Assembly (NCBI GenBank): GCA_963735885.1
Contig: CAVTMP010000007.1
Location: 310,001-374,000 of the forward strand
Reading direction: 5' to 3'
DNA from: JBBSBL01 sp963735885
GTDB taxonomy: Bacteria > Actinomycetota > Thermoleophilia > Solirubrobacterales > Solirubrobacteraceae
Length of the DNA: 64,000 nucleotides
Positions 24,610 through 36,069 of this stretch are shown here, in pieces. The notes under the pieces are model-generated. The model made no database searches and was not told the origin of the DNA. It saw nothing but the letters and a program-made list of their open reading frames with translations. The position numbers and the translations under genes were made by a program. Positions within the stretch are counted from its first letter, which is position 1; each line of letters starts with the position of its first letter.

Positions 24610-25599
24610 GTGCCCGTCCCGCGCGCCCCGGTCCTCGTCGCGCCCGACGGCTTCAAGGGCACGCTGCGGGCGAGCGAGGTCGCGGCCGCCATCGGCCGCG
24701 GCCTCGAGGCGGGCGGCCGGCCGGTCGACCGCTGCCCGGTCGCCGACGGCGGCGACGGGACGCTGGAGGTGCTCCTGCTCGCGCTCGGCGGCGAGACCGC
24801 CGGCGCGGCGGTGCGCGACCCGCGCGGCCGCGAGGTGCGCGCCGGGTTCGGGCTCGTCGAGGACGGCGCGACCGCGATCGTCGAGACGGCGCAGGCGATC
24901 GGGCTCGACCGCGTGGCGGTCGCGGACCGCGACGCGGAGGCGGCGAGCTCGTACGGCGCGGGGGAGCTCATCCTCGCCGCGGCGCACGCCGGGGCGGCCG
25001 AGGTGGTCGTCGCCGTCGGCGGGAGCGCGACGACCGACGGCGGCGCCGGCGCGCTGGAGGCGATCGCCGACGGCGGCGGCCTGCGCGGCGCGCGCCTCGT
25101 CGTGCTGTGCGACGTCCGCACCCCGTTCGAGCGGGCCGCCGAGGTGTTCGGGCCCCAGAAGGGCGCCGACCCGGCGACCGTCCGGCGGCTGACCCGCCGG
25201 CTGCGCACGCAGGCGGCCCGCCTGCCCCGCGACCCGCGCGGCGTGACCGGGTCCGGCGCCGCGGGCGGGCTGGCCGGCGGGCTGTGGGCCGCGCACGGCG
25301 CGGTGCTCGCGCCGGGCGCCGCGTTCGTCCTCGACGCCGTCGGCTACGACGCGCGGATGCGCGCGGCGCGGGCGGTGGTCGTCGGCGAGGGCCGCCTCGA
25401 CCGCCAGACGCTCGAGGGCAAGGCACCGGGCGAGGCCGCCGTCCGGGCCCGCCAGGCGGGCGTCCCGTGCTTCGCCGTCTGCGGCCGTCGCGACCTCGAC
25501 GCCTTCGACGCGCGCATCCTCGATCTCCAGGCGGTGCTCGAGGCCGGGACTCCGGCGGCGCTCGAGGCGGCGGGGCGCCGGCTGGCGGAGATCGCGTAG
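24610..25599 (+). CDS. Glycerate 2-kinase, GckA/GlxK family
   Basis: The 329-residue protein shows the family signatures APDGFKGTLRASEVA, CPVADGGDGTLE, GGSATTDGGAGALEAI and GSGAAGGLAGG. These kinases phosphorylate D-glycerate to 2-phosphoglycerate (or 3-phospho in some members) in glyoxylate or sugar-acid catabolism. Length is slightly short of the usual 370-380, mostly through a compact C-terminus. GTG 24610 begins at the expected N-terminal motif. Confidence 0.9.
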   Translation: MPVPRAPVLVAPDGFKGTLRASEVAAAIGRGLEAGGRPVDRCPVADGGDGTLEVLLLALGGETAGAAVRDPRGREVRAGFGLVEDGATAIVETAQAIGLDRVAVADRDAEAASSYGAGELILAAAHAGAAEVVVAVGGSATTDGGAGALEAIADGGGLRGARLVVLCDVRTPFERAAEVFGPQKGADPATVRRLTRRLRTQAARLPRDPRGVTGSGAAGGLAGGLWAAHGAVLAPGAAFVLDAVGYDARMRAARAVVVGEGRLDRQTLEGKAPGEAAVRARQAGVPCFAVCGRRDLDAFDARILDLQAVLEAGTPAALEAAGRRLAEIA

Positions 25600-25603
25600 G
25601 CGC

Positions 25604-26584
25604 CTACCGGCCGAGGCCCGGCAGCGGTCCGCGCTTGATGGGGCTGAGCGGCGCGAGCCCGACGCGCCGGCCGAGCACGTCGTAGGCGGGGCGCGGCCTG
25701 CCGTTGCGCCCGATGACCGCCGAGTCCCAGCCGTTGGAGACCGGGCCCGGGCTCCAGTCGTAGATGTAGGTGCGCCGGATCCGCGGGGTGCGATCGGCCA
25801 GGCGGAGGATCCAGTCCACCGAGCGGGCCTGGTGGGCCTCGTTGTAGACCGGCCAGCCGTCGGAGCGGCGCAGGCTGCCGCCCGTCTCGGTGAGCCACAC
25901 CGGCCCGCGGGTCAACTGGAGGAAGAGCCCGGTGAGCGTGGAGCCGAAGGTGTTGGCGTCGTAGTAGTTCTGGTAGGCCCACGCCGCGGGGCGGCTCGCG
26001 AGCCGCTTCTGGTAGGCGGTGAGATAGGAGCGGATGTTCGTCGCCGGCCAAGGCTGGCGGCCCCGCCGGCGCCTCGCCTTGCCGGAGTCCACCAGCCCGC
26101 CGGCCAGGACCGTGCAGCCGCGGCACTCGCGTCGCAGGACGTTGAAGTAGTCGGCGGCGAGCGCCGGCCGGAACCAGAGCGGCTGGGTGAAGTGGTTCGG
26201 CTCGTTCCAGGGGACGTACTGCCGGACCCACCGGTAGCGGGCGCGGAAGGCGCGGACCGCCGCCCGGTAGCGGGCGAGGGTCGGCGGGCGGAACGGGTCG
26301 ACCGCGGACTTGTTGAAGACGATCAGGACCTCGGCCCTCGCCGCCCGGGCCCGCCGCAGGAACGCGTCCGCCTGGGCCAGGCGCCGGCCGCGCCGGCGGA
26401 CGAGGTCCCACGCCACGGTGTAGCGCACCGCGCGCACGCCGAGGCGCGTGAACAGCGGGTCGTCGAACATCGCGGTCGACTGCGAGCCGATCGCGATCTG
26501 CGTGCGCGCGGCGGCCGCGGGCGCGGCCGTCGCGAGGAGGGCGAGCACCAACGCAAGTGCGGCGAGGGGCGGGGTCCGCAACAC
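25604..26584 (-). CDS. Secreted TIM-barrel glycoside hydrolase-like protein (clan A type)
   Basis: The 326-residue protein has a signal peptide (LAALALVLALLATAAPAAAA) and a (beta/alpha)8-like pattern. Two Glu expected in clan GH-A are present: VPWNEPNHF for the acid/base and VWLTETGGS for the nucleophile. GH39/GH5-like enzymes fit this spacing, but the substrate is unknown. GTG 26584 is supported by TACCCT (26596-26591) ending 6 bases upstream. A related secreted protein lies at 49177-50434. Confidence 0.75.
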   Translation of the reverse strand: MLRTPPLAALALVLALLATAAPAAAARTQIAIGSQSTAMFDDPLFTRLGVRAVRYTVAWDLVRRRGRRLAQADAFLRRARAARAEVLIVFNKSAVDPFRPPTLARYRAAVRAFRARYRWVRQYVPWNEPNHFTQPLWFRPALAADYFNVLRRECRGCTVLAGGLVDSGKARRRRGRQPWPATNIRSYLTAYQKRLASRPAAWAYQNYYDANTFGSTLTGLFLQLTRGPVWLTETGGSLRRSDGWPVYNEAHQARSVDWILRLADRTPRIRRTYIYDWSPGPVSNGWDSAVIGRNGRPRPAYDVLGRRVGLAPLSPIKRGPLPGLGR

Positions 26585-26679
26585 GACTTCAGGGTAGAGG
26601 ACGCGGTCGGCGCTCCGCGCCGGCCGGGGCGGAGGCTGTAACCCGCCCGCGTCGGCGCGGGTAGCTCTCCTGACCCGCC

Positions 26680-27774
26680 GTGGCCCGCCGCCGACCCTCT
26701 CTCCCCCTGCCCGCGCCGGGCCAGCGCCGCGCCATCGTCGTCGGCGCCGGGTCGTTCGGCACCGCCGTGGCGGTGCTGCTCGCCCGCGGGGGGCTGCGCA
26801 CCACGCTCCAGGCCCGCACGGCCGCGCAGGCCGAGCGGCTGCGGAGCGCGCGCCGGAACGAGGAGTACCTGCCGGGCGTCGAGTTTCCCCGGGAGCTGCG
26901 CGTCGAGCCCGTCGAGGCGGGTCTCGGACGGGCGGACTACGTCTTCCTCGGCGTGCCCTCCCGTGGTCTGGACACGGTCATCGACGGCCTCGAGCCCGCC
27001 GGCCTCGGCCCGCGCGCGGCCGTCGTCTCGCTCGCCAAGGGCCTCGTCCCGCCCGACGGCGCGGCACCCACCGCGATGCTCCGCGAGCGTCTCGGCGCCT
27101 CGCGCGTGGCGTGCGTCGGCGGCCCGGCCCACGCGCGGGAGATGGTCGCCGAGGGCGCGGGCCTCGTCGCCGCGTCGAGCGACGAGGCCCTCGCCGCGGC
27201 GCTGGCCGAGGTGTTCACCCGGGGCGGTGTGGTCTGCGAGCGCTCGAACGACCCGGTCGGGGTCGAGCTCGCCGGGGCCGCGAAGAACGCCGCCGCCCTG
27301 GCGGCGGGGGCGACCGAGGCGCAGGGCCTCAACGCCGCGGGCGCCGCGGCCGGCCACATCTTCGCCGAGGTCTGGCGCCTGGCCGAGGCGCAGGGCGCGC
27401 GCCCGGAGTCGATGATCGGGCTGGCCGGGACCGGCGACCTCGTCGCCACCGCGCTCGCGCCGATGAGCCGCAACCGGCGCGCCGGCGAGCTGCTCGCGCA
27501 GGGGGTGCCGTCGGCCGAGATCCACGCCCGCGTCGGGCAGGCCGTCGAGGCGCTCGAGTCGGTGCCGCTGCTCGGCCGGGCGCTCGAGCACGCGGGCGTC
27601 GAGGCTCCGGTGACCGCGGCGCTCGCCCGGCTCATCGCCGGGGAGCTCCCGCTCGACGAGTGGGTGGCCCTCGTGCGCGCCACCGTGCCGCCCCCGCCGG
27701 CCCGCTGGGCGCGGCGGCGCGGCGTCTTCCGCCGGGCGTGGGCGCGGGTCAGGACCGCTCGGCCAGCGTCGTGA
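26680..27774 (+). CDS. gpsA: Glycerol-3-phosphate dehydrogenase [NAD(P)+]
   Basis: This 364-residue protein has the Rossmann motif VVGAGSFGTAVAVLLARGG, YVFLGVPSRGL, GGPAHAREM, the catalytic lysine in LAGAAKNAAALAAG and GLAGTGDLVAT, all typical of GpsA. It reduces dihydroxyacetone phosphate to sn-glycerol 3-phosphate for lipid synthesis. The C-terminus is extended by about 25 basic residues. The gene overlaps the convergent HAD gene by 26 bases. Confidence 0.93.
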   Translation: MARRRPSLPLPAPGQRRAIVVGAGSFGTAVAVLLARGGLRTTLQARTAAQAERLRSARRNEEYLPGVEFPRELRVEPVEAGLGRADYVFLGVPSRGLDTVIDGLEPAGLGPRAAVVSLAKGLVPPDGAAPTAMLRERLGASRVACVGGPAHAREMVAEGAGLVAASSDEALAAALAEVFTRGGVVCERSNDPVGVELAGAAKNAAALAAGATEAQGLNAAGAAAGHIFAEVWRLAEAQGARPESMIGLAGTGDLVATALAPMSRNRRAGELLAQGVPSAEIHARVGQAVEALESVPLLGRALEHAGVEAPVTAALARLIAGELPLDEWVALVRATVPPPPARWARRRGVFRRAWARVRTARPAS

Positions 27775-28561
27775 CGACGGCCTCGTAGACGCCCGGGCCG
27801 TGAGCGGCCTCGGCCACCCGGACGTTCGGGCGCCCGGCGATCGCCTCCGCCAGCGACGGATCGTGGGCCACGGCGTTGGCCACGAGCCAGAACGCGCCGA
27901 CCACGTCGGCGGCGGCGAGATCCTCGCGCGAGTCCCCGACGGCGACGCAGTCCGCGGCGTCGTACCCGCGGGCCCGGCGGTGGCGCGCCACCGCGCCCGC
28001 CTTCGACGCCGCGGCCGGCACGAGGTGGTACGCCCGCACCTGCGCGAGCCCGGCGAGCGCGTCGGAGCGCGATCGCACCGTCCCGTTGTCGACGAGCCGC
28101 AGCCCGTCGTGCCCCTGCTCGCGCAGCACCTCGTCGGCCTCGTCCGCGTCGACGAGGCCGCGGAAGAGGTGGGAGACCTCGCGGCCGGCGTGCCACGGCG
28201 CGTGGTACTCGAGCCGCCCGGCGTAGCGCTCGAGCAGCAGGTCGGGCGCGCCGGAGGCGGCGATCTGCTCGTGGATCGAGCGCGCTCCCGGCACGAGGTC
28301 GCCGGTCAGCCACTCGAGCTCGCCGTCGAGCACGAGCCCCGCCCCGGCCTCGAAGATGTAGGAGGCGGCGCCGATCAGCCGGGCGTCCTCGGCGACCTGG
28401 GCCTGGCGGCGACCGGAGAACAGCACGACCTCGGCCCCCGCCCGCGCGCAGGCCTCCAGCGCCCGGACCCCGAGCAGCGTGAAGCGCCCCTCGCCGTCGT
28501 GGAGCAGCGAGGCGCCGCGGCCCAGCAGCGTGCCGTCGAGGTCGACGTACAGGCAGCGCAT
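27749..28561 (-). CDS. HAD-family phosphatase
   Basis: The 270-residue protein begins MRCLYVDLDGTLLGRG, giving motif I with the nucleophile Asp near residue 7; FSGRRQAQV is motif II and VAVGDSREDLAAADV motif IV. A large cap domain between them is of the Cof/sucrose-phosphatase type (class IIB). Substrate unknown. ATG 28561 places motif I at the expected distance; an ATG seven codons upstream is possible. It is divergent from the helicase gene, with 47 bases between start codons. Confidence 0.85.
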   Translation of the reverse strand: MRCLYVDLDGTLLGRGASLLHDGEGRFTLLGVRALEACARAGAEVVLFSGRRQAQVAEDARLIGAASYIFEAGAGLVLDGELEWLTGDLVPGARSIHEQIAASGAPDLLLERYAGRLEYHAPWHAGREVSHLFRGLVDADEADEVLREQGHDGLRLVDNGTVRSRSDALAGLAQVRAYHLVPAAASKAGAVARHRRARGYDAADCVAVGDSREDLAAADVVGAFWLVANAVAHDPSLAEAIAGRPNVRVAEAAHGPGVYEAVVTTLAERS

Positions 28562-28593
28562 CGGCCGCGCAGTCTGCCGCATGGCCGCGGCCC

Positions 28594-28599
28594 TACCAT
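28594..28599 (+). promoter_or_regulatory. Candidate -10 box TACCAT for the helicase gene
   Basis: TACCAT ends 9 bases before GTG 28609. Confidence 0.4.
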
Positions 28600-28608
28600 G
28601 GGCCCGAC

Positions 28609-30873
28609 GTGTCCGCGACCCCCGCCACCGAGCCCTGGGCCGCCCTGCTCGGCCGCGGCGAGGAGGACGAGCGCCTCGTGCACCGGGCCGAGGACCCGCC
28701 CCGCCCGGCCCGCACGGCGCCGCTCCCCGACGACCTCCATCCGGCGCTGCGCGAGGCCCTGGCCCGCGTCGGCGTGGACGCGCTCTACTCCCATCAGGCC
28801 GCCTCCTACGACGCCGCGTTCGCCGGGCCGACGATCGTCACGACCGGCACCGCCTCGGGCAAGTCGCTGTGCTTCAACCTCCCCGCGCTGAGCGTCCTGC
28901 TCTCCGATCCCAAGGCGCGCGCGCTCTACCTCTACCCGACCAAGGCGCTGGCCCAGGACCAGGCCCGCGCGCTTCACGCGCTCGGCCTCGGGAAGGCGCT
29001 GCGCCCGGCGATCTACGACGGCGACACCCCCCGGCAGGAGCGGGCGGCGATCCGCCGCAACGCGAACCTCGTGCTCACGAACCCCGACATGCTCCACGTC
29101 GGGATCCTGCCCCACCACGCCCGCTGGGGTGACGTGCTGTCGAACCTCGCCTTCGTCGTCGTCGACGAGGCGCACACCTACCGCGGGGTGTTCGGCTCGC
29201 ACGTGGCGAACGTCCTGCGCCGGCTGCGCCGCGCGGCCGAGGGCTACGGGATGCGCCCGCAGTTCCTGTTCGCCAGCGCGACCATCGACAACCCGGTCGC
29301 GCTGGCCGAGGGGCTGACCGGGCTCGAGGACGTCACGCTCGTCGACCGCGACGGCGCGCCGAGCGCCGGCCGGGAGATCGCGATGTGGAACCCGCCCCTG
29401 CTCGACGAGGAGCTCGGCATCCGCGGCTCGCCGCTGGCCGAGGCGGCGGAGCTCATGGCCGACCTGATCCGCAGCGGCGCGCGGACCATCTGCTTCATGA
29501 AGTCGCGCAAGGCGGTGGAGATCATCCACCGCTCGGTCGCCGACCGCCTCGACGCCGAGCTCGCCGAGCGGGTCGCGCCCTACCGGGCCGGCTACACGCC
29601 CCAGCAGCGGCGCGAGCTCGAGCGGCGCCTCGCCGCCGGCGAGCTGCTCGGGGTCGTGGCCACCGACGCGCTGGAGCTCGGCATCGACATCGGCACGCTC
29701 GACGCGGCGATCTGCGTGACCTTTCCGGGGACCGTCGCGAGCCTGCGCCAGATGTGGGGGCGGGCCGGGCGCCGCGATCGCGGCCTCGCCGTCTACATCG
29801 CCGGGGAGGACGCCCTGGACCAGTTCTTCTGCCGCCATCCCGACGAGTTCCTCGGGCGGCCGGTCGAGGCGGCGATCCTCGACCCCGAGAGCGAGGAGAT
29901 CCACGCGCAGCACCTCGTCTGCGCCGCGCACGAGGCGCCGCTGACCGACGCCGACGCCGGCACGCTCGGCGGGAACTGGCGCCGGCACGCCGAGCGGCTC
30001 GTCGCCGAGGGCCGGCTGCGCGAGCGAGGCGGCGCGTTCAGCCCCCGTCGCGCGGACGACTATCCGGCGGCCGGCGTGTCGCTGCGATCCGCCTCGCCGG
30101 ACGCGGTGGTGCTCGTCGACGGCTCCTCCGGCGAGATGATCGGGACGATCGAGGCGGCGCGGGCCCCCACGACGGTCCACGTGGGCGCGGTGTACCTCCA
30201 CCTCGGCCGGGCCTACGAGGTGCGCGACCTCGACCTCGACGTCCGCCGGGCGGTGCTCGAGCCCTTCGGCGGCGACTGGTTCACGCAGGCCAAGCGCGAG
30301 ACCGACACGTGGATCGAGTCGCTGATCGAGCAGCGCGAGACGCTCGGCGTGCCGCTGTCCTACGGGCGCGTCGTGGTGACCGAGACGGTGACCGGCTACC
30401 AGCGGAAGGGCCTCCAGGACCACGAGGTCATCGACTTCACCACACTCGCCCTGCCCCCGAGCGAGTTCGCGACCCGGGCGCTGTGGTTCGAGCCCGGCGA
30501 CCTGCTGCGCGCGGACTTCCCGGCCGGGGTGCTGCTCGGCGCGCTCCACGCCGTCGAGCACGCGCAGATCGCCGTGCTGCCGCTGCTGGCGATGTGCGAC
30601 CGGTGGGACATCGGCGGGCTCTCGACCAACGCGCACCCGCAGACGGGCGGCCCGACGATCTTCATCCACGACGCGCATCCGGGCGGGGTGGGGATCACGG
30701 GCCGCGGCTACGAGGCCTTCGAGACGCTCGCCGCCGACGCGTGCCGGCTCATCGCCGACTGCCCGTGCCGCGACGGCTGCCCCTCCTGCGTCCAGTCGCC
30801 GAAGTGCGGGAACCTCAACGAGCCGCTGGCGAAGGCGGGCGCCCGGGAGGTGCTGGAGCGGATGCTGGGATAG
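28609..30873 (+). CDS. DEAD/DEAH-box helicase with DUF1998, MrfA/YprA-like
   Basis: The 754-residue SF2 helicase has motif I TGTASGKSLCFN, DEAH-type motif II VVVDEAHTYRG, SATIDNP (III), TDALELGIDIG (V) and QMWGRAGRR (VI). The C-terminal DUF1998 region ends with four cysteines in CPCRDGCPSC-x5-C, a probable zinc site. MrfA of Bacillus works with the nuclease MrfB in excision of mitomycin-type DNA damage; this member has the same domain order. No MrfB-like nuclease is adjacent. Confidence 0.92.
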   Translation: MSATPATEPWAALLGRGEEDERLVHRAEDPPRPARTAPLPDDLHPALREALARVGVDALYSHQAASYDAAFAGPTIVTTGTASGKSLCFNLPALSVLLSDPKARALYLYPTKALAQDQARALHALGLGKALRPAIYDGDTPRQERAAIRRNANLVLTNPDMLHVGILPHHARWGDVLSNLAFVVVDEAHTYRGVFGSHVANVLRRLRRAAEGYGMRPQFLFASATIDNPVALAEGLTGLEDVTLVDRDGAPSAGREIAMWNPPLLDEELGIRGSPLAEAAELMADLIRSGARTICFMKSRKAVEIIHRSVADRLDAELAERVAPYRAGYTPQQRRELERRLAAGELLGVVATDALELGIDIGTLDAAICVTFPGTVASLRQMWGRAGRRDRGLAVYIAGEDALDQFFCRHPDEFLGRPVEAAILDPESEEIHAQHLVCAAHEAPLTDADAGTLGGNWRRHAERLVAEGRLRERGGAFSPRRADDYPAAGVSLRSASPDAVVLVDGSSGEMIGTIEAARAPTTVHVGAVYLHLGRAYEVRDLDLDVRRAVLEPFGGDWFTQAKRETDTWIESLIEQRETLGVPLSYGRVVVTETVTGYQRKGLQDHEVIDFTTLALPPSEFATRALWFEPGDLLRADFPAGVLLGALHAVEHAQIAVLPLLAMCDRWDIGGLSTNAHPQTGGPTIFIHDAHPGGVGITGRGYEAFETLAADACRLIADCPCRDGCPSCVQSPKCGNLNEPLAKAGAREVLERMLG

Positions 30874-30931
30874 CGCACGACCCGTTGCGCCGGTGACGCA
30901 CGCCTCGGTCGCGGTCGATCACACTCCCGCG

Positions 30932-31765
30932 ATGGGTGCCCGCCGCCTCGCTCTCCCGCTGCTCGCCGCGCTGGCCCTCGCCGCCGCGCTGCCGGCCGCC
31001 GCACTCGCCACGGGCGGAGGCGCCGCACCGGGGGGATCGACCCCGCCGGCCGCCGGGGGCGCCGCGCCCGGCCGCGCGCCCGCGGGGCGCGAGAAGGCCA
31101 TCCGCGCGCGGCCCTCGGGCGGCGCGCGCGTCGGCGTCAAGCCGCGGCCGGACCCTCGCATCCGCCGCCGCGCCCTGGCGCGGAAGCGGGCGCTGGCCCG
31201 CCGCCGCGCCCTGCTCCGCCGCCGCGCGGTCGCGCGTCGCCGGATCCGGCGCCTGGCCGCTCGGCGACTCGCGGCCCGCCGGCGGACGCACCGGCGGCAT
31301 CCCGCCCCCGTCCTCGACCTCACCGGCCCCACCGCCCCGACGCGCGCCGGCCGCTTCCCGGTCGCGGGCCCGCACACGATCCTCGGCGGCGGCGGTCGCT
31401 TCGGCGCCGACCGCGGCGACCACATCCACCAGGGGCAGGACATTCCCGCGGCCGAGGGCACGCCGGTCGTCGCGCCCGTTCGCGGGACGGTGATCTGGCG
31501 CTCCTACCAGCGCGGCGGCGCCGGGTACTACCTCGTCCTCCACGCGGCCGACGCCCGCGACTACGTCTTCATGCACCTGCGGAAGGGGTCGATCGAGGTC
31601 GTCGTCGGGGACCGCGTCGGCGCCGGACGCCGTCTCGCCGAGGTCGGCCAGACCGGCCACGCCGAGGGGCCTCACCTCCACTTCGAGGTCTGGGTCGGGG
31701 GCTGGCGAGCCGAGGGCGGCCGGGCGATCGACCCGCTGCCGAGCCTGAAGGCCTGGGGCGGATGA
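30932..31765 (+). CDS. M23-family peptidoglycan peptidase with Arg-rich spacer
   Basis: The protein (277 residues from ATG 30932) has a signal peptide (LALPLLAALALAAALPAAALA), a Gly/Pro stretch, then about 55 residues dominated by arginine in near-repeats (RRRALARKRALARRRALL), and a C-terminal M23/LytM domain with HIHQGQD and the HLHFEV motif. M23 enzymes cut peptide cross-links in the wall. The polycationic spacer is unusual and may hold the enzyme on teichoic or nucleic acid polymers. GTG 30893 upstream is possible but lies outside signal-like sequence. Confidence 0.88.
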   Translation: MGARRLALPLLAALALAAALPAAALATGGGAAPGGSTPPAAGGAAPGRAPAGREKAIRARPSGGARVGVKPRPDPRIRRRALARKRALARRRALLRRRAVARRRIRRLAARRLAARRRTHRRHPAPVLDLTGPTAPTRAGRFPVAGPHTILGGGGRFGADRGDHIHQGQDIPAAEGTPVVAPVRGTVIWRSYQRGGAGYYLVLHAADARDYVFMHLRKGSIEVVVGDRVGAGRRLAEVGQTGHAEGPHLHFEVWVGGWRAEGGRAIDPLPSLKAWGG

Positions 31766-31770
31766 GTCCG

Positions 31771-31814
31771 CGGAGGCGCGCGGGGCGCGCGGGGAATCCC
31801 CGCCCGCGCCTCCG
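31771..31814 (+). terminator. GC-rich hairpin after the M23 gene
   Basis: An imperfect inverted repeat (cggaggcgcg... / ...cgcgcctccg) centred on ggggaatcccc follows the stop by 6 bases. There is no T-run, so termination strength is uncertain. Confidence 0.5.
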
Positions 31815-31848
31815 CAGCATCTCCGGATGCCCGGCGCGCTCCGCCCCC

Positions 31849-31854
31849 TAGCGT
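31849..31854 (+). promoter_or_regulatory. Candidate -10 box TAGCGT, leaderless start
   Basis: TAGCGT ends 7 bases before GTG 31862 of the P-type ATPase gene. Confidence 0.4.
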
Positions 31855-31861
31855 CACCGCG

Positions 31862-34678
<2,817 letters not shown>

Positions 34679-35020
34679 GTGCGGCGGCCCCGGCGATCGC
34701 GACCGTCGCGCGCTGACCCGGCGTGGGGATGCCGTCGCCGGCGGCCGCGGTGGCGACGAGGTCGACCGTGTCGGCGATCGCCCCGGCGAGCAGCCAGGTC
34801 CGCAGCGACTCGCCACGTCGGTCGGCCTCGAGCGTGCCGAGCCCGAGGACGAGGTCGCGGACCCCGAGCGCGCGCCCGAGCACCTTCGTGCCCGGCGCCG
34901 CGGCATCCGGCCCGACCCATCGGCCCCCGACGAACGCCGGGACGGCGATGAGCCCGGCCCCGACCGCCACGCGCCCGGCCGCCAGCCCGCGAAGGACGTC
35001 CCGCCCGCTCATGGCGCGGC

Positions 35021-35026
35021 ACTCTA
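35021..35026 (-). promoter_or_regulatory. Candidate -10 box TAGAGT (minus strand)
   Basis: Eight bases separate it from ATG 35012. About 95 bases away on the plus strand is the matching TAGCGT box for 35135. Confidence 0.4.
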
Positions 35027-35120
35027 GTCGGCGCCGCTCCCCGCCAGCGCCAGGGCGGCGCACGAGCGGTCGCGGGCGGCGCACGGGCGGTCGCGGGCGC
35101 CCGACGGCGCGGGCACCGAA

Positions 35121-35126
35121 TAGCGT
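35121..35126 (+). promoter_or_regulatory. Candidate -10 box TAGCGT, leaderless start
   Basis: TAGCGT ends 8 bases before GTG 35135. Confidence 0.4.
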
Positions 35127-35134
35127 GACGCGCG

Positions 35135-35839
35135 GTGCCCGAGATCCTCCCGCTCGCGCTGACCGCCGCGGTCGACCCGGCGCTGCTGGCCGTCGTCGCG
35201 CTCCTGCTCGCGCGCGAGGGCGGCGACCGGCGCCTGCTCGTCTTCACCGTGGGCGGGATCGGCGCCGGGTTTGCGGTCGGAGCGGCCATCCTCCTCGGCC
35301 TCGGCGGCGCGGGTTTCACGGTGCCGTCGGGCGACTCGCCACCGCCGTGGCTCGAGATCGTCGTCGGTGCCGTCCTGCTCGCCGTCGCCGTGGCGATGGC
35401 CACCGGCCTCGACGCCCGCATCGGCGCCGTGCTCCGCTCGCACCGCCGCGTCCCGGGCCGCGCCGCGGACGACACCGGCAAGGAGAAGACGTCGAGTCGG
35501 CTGCGGCGTGCCGCGGACTCGGAGGTGCTGTGGCCGGTCTTCGTCGCCGGCGTCCTGTGGGGAGCGGTGCCCGACGCGCTCTACCTCGCCGCGCTGGCCC
35601 TGCTGGCCAAGTCGGGCGACCCCGTGTTCGTCGCGCAGGTCGGCTCGGCCGCGATCTTCCAGGTCGTGGCCTACACGCTGGCGATCCTGCCGTTGATCGC
35701 CTTTCTCGTGGCCCCGGAACGCACCCGCGCCGCGGTGGATCGCGCCAGCGCCTGGATGAGTGCCCACCGCCGGACGGTCGTCCTGACGGTGGTCGCGATC
35801 GTCGGCGCCTACCTGCTCGTCCAGGGCCTGACCGCATAG
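35135..35839 (+). CDS. GAP/Sap-family membrane protein
   Basis: The 234-residue protein has six hydrophobic segments in two groups of three split by a charged loop (near 95-125, RSHRRVPGRAADDTGKEKTSSRLRR). The N-terminus ILPLALTAAVDPALLAVVALLL resembles LysE/GAP-type exporters; in mycobacteria GAP proteins help move peptidoglycolipids to the surface. The substrate here is unknown. It lies 73 bases upstream of tRNA-Phe and marks the edge of the ordinary chromosome before the suspected island. Confidence 0.7.
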   Translation: MPEILPLALTAAVDPALLAVVALLLAREGGDRRLLVFTVGGIGAGFAVGAAILLGLGGAGFTVPSGDSPPPWLEIVVGAVLLAVAVAMATGLDARIGAVLRSHRRVPGRAADDTGKEKTSSRLRRAADSEVLWPVFVAGVLWGAVPDALYLAALALLAKSGDPVFVAQVGSAAIFQVVAYTLAILPLIAFLVAPERTRAAVDRASAWMSAHRRTVVLTVVAIVGAYLLVQGLTA

Positions 35840-35912
35840 GCGCAGCACCGGTCGGCCGAGACAGTGGTCCGCGGCGCGTCCAATCCCCGCCCCGGCTAGC
35901 ATCAGGGCCCGC

Positions 35913-35985
35913 GGCGAGATAGCTCAGCTGGTAGAGCACACGACTGAAAATCGTGGTGTCCCCGGTTCGAGTCCGGGTCTCGCCA
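35913..35985 (+). tRNA. tRNA-Phe (GAA)
   Basis: The 73-base gene folds as a cloverleaf. Acceptor GGCGAGA pairs with TCTCGCC, followed by discriminator A. The D-arm is gctc-agctggta-gagc, the anticodon arm cacga-ctGAAaa-tcgtg (GAA at 35946-35948) and the T-arm cccgg-ttcgagt-ccggg. No CCA is encoded. Its 3' half is duplicated at 52029, as expected for an integration target. Confidence 0.97.
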
Positions 35986-36047
35986 CTCGCGGGCGCCCCG
36001 TTACGACGGGGCCTTCGGCGTCTGAGGGGTGGTCGTGGTACCAGCCG
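35964..36047 (+). repeat. Left copy of island-flanking direct repeat (attL-like)
   Basis: The repeat starts in the tRNA T-arm (ggttcgag) and runs through the terminator hairpin to ggtaccagccg. It aligns with 52029-52115 over its whole length with roughly 15% differences and a 3-base insertion in the right copy. Confidence 0.75.
35995..36012 (+). terminator. Hairpin after tRNA-Phe
   Basis: A 7-bp stem GCCCCGT/ACGGGGC with a TACG tetraloop starts 9 bases after the tRNA. The right-hand repeat keeps most of this hairpin. Confidence 0.6.
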
Positions 36048-36058
36048 TGGTACCACGA
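36033..36058. repeat. 10-bp inverted repeat tcgtggtacc/ggtaccacga
   Basis: A perfect inverted repeat with a 6-base spacer follows the tRNA terminator. The right-hand copy at 52.1 kb keeps only the left arm. This is the form expected for recombinase core-binding arms at an attachment site. Confidence 0.5.
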
Positions 36059-36069
36059 GTCCCAGCCAC

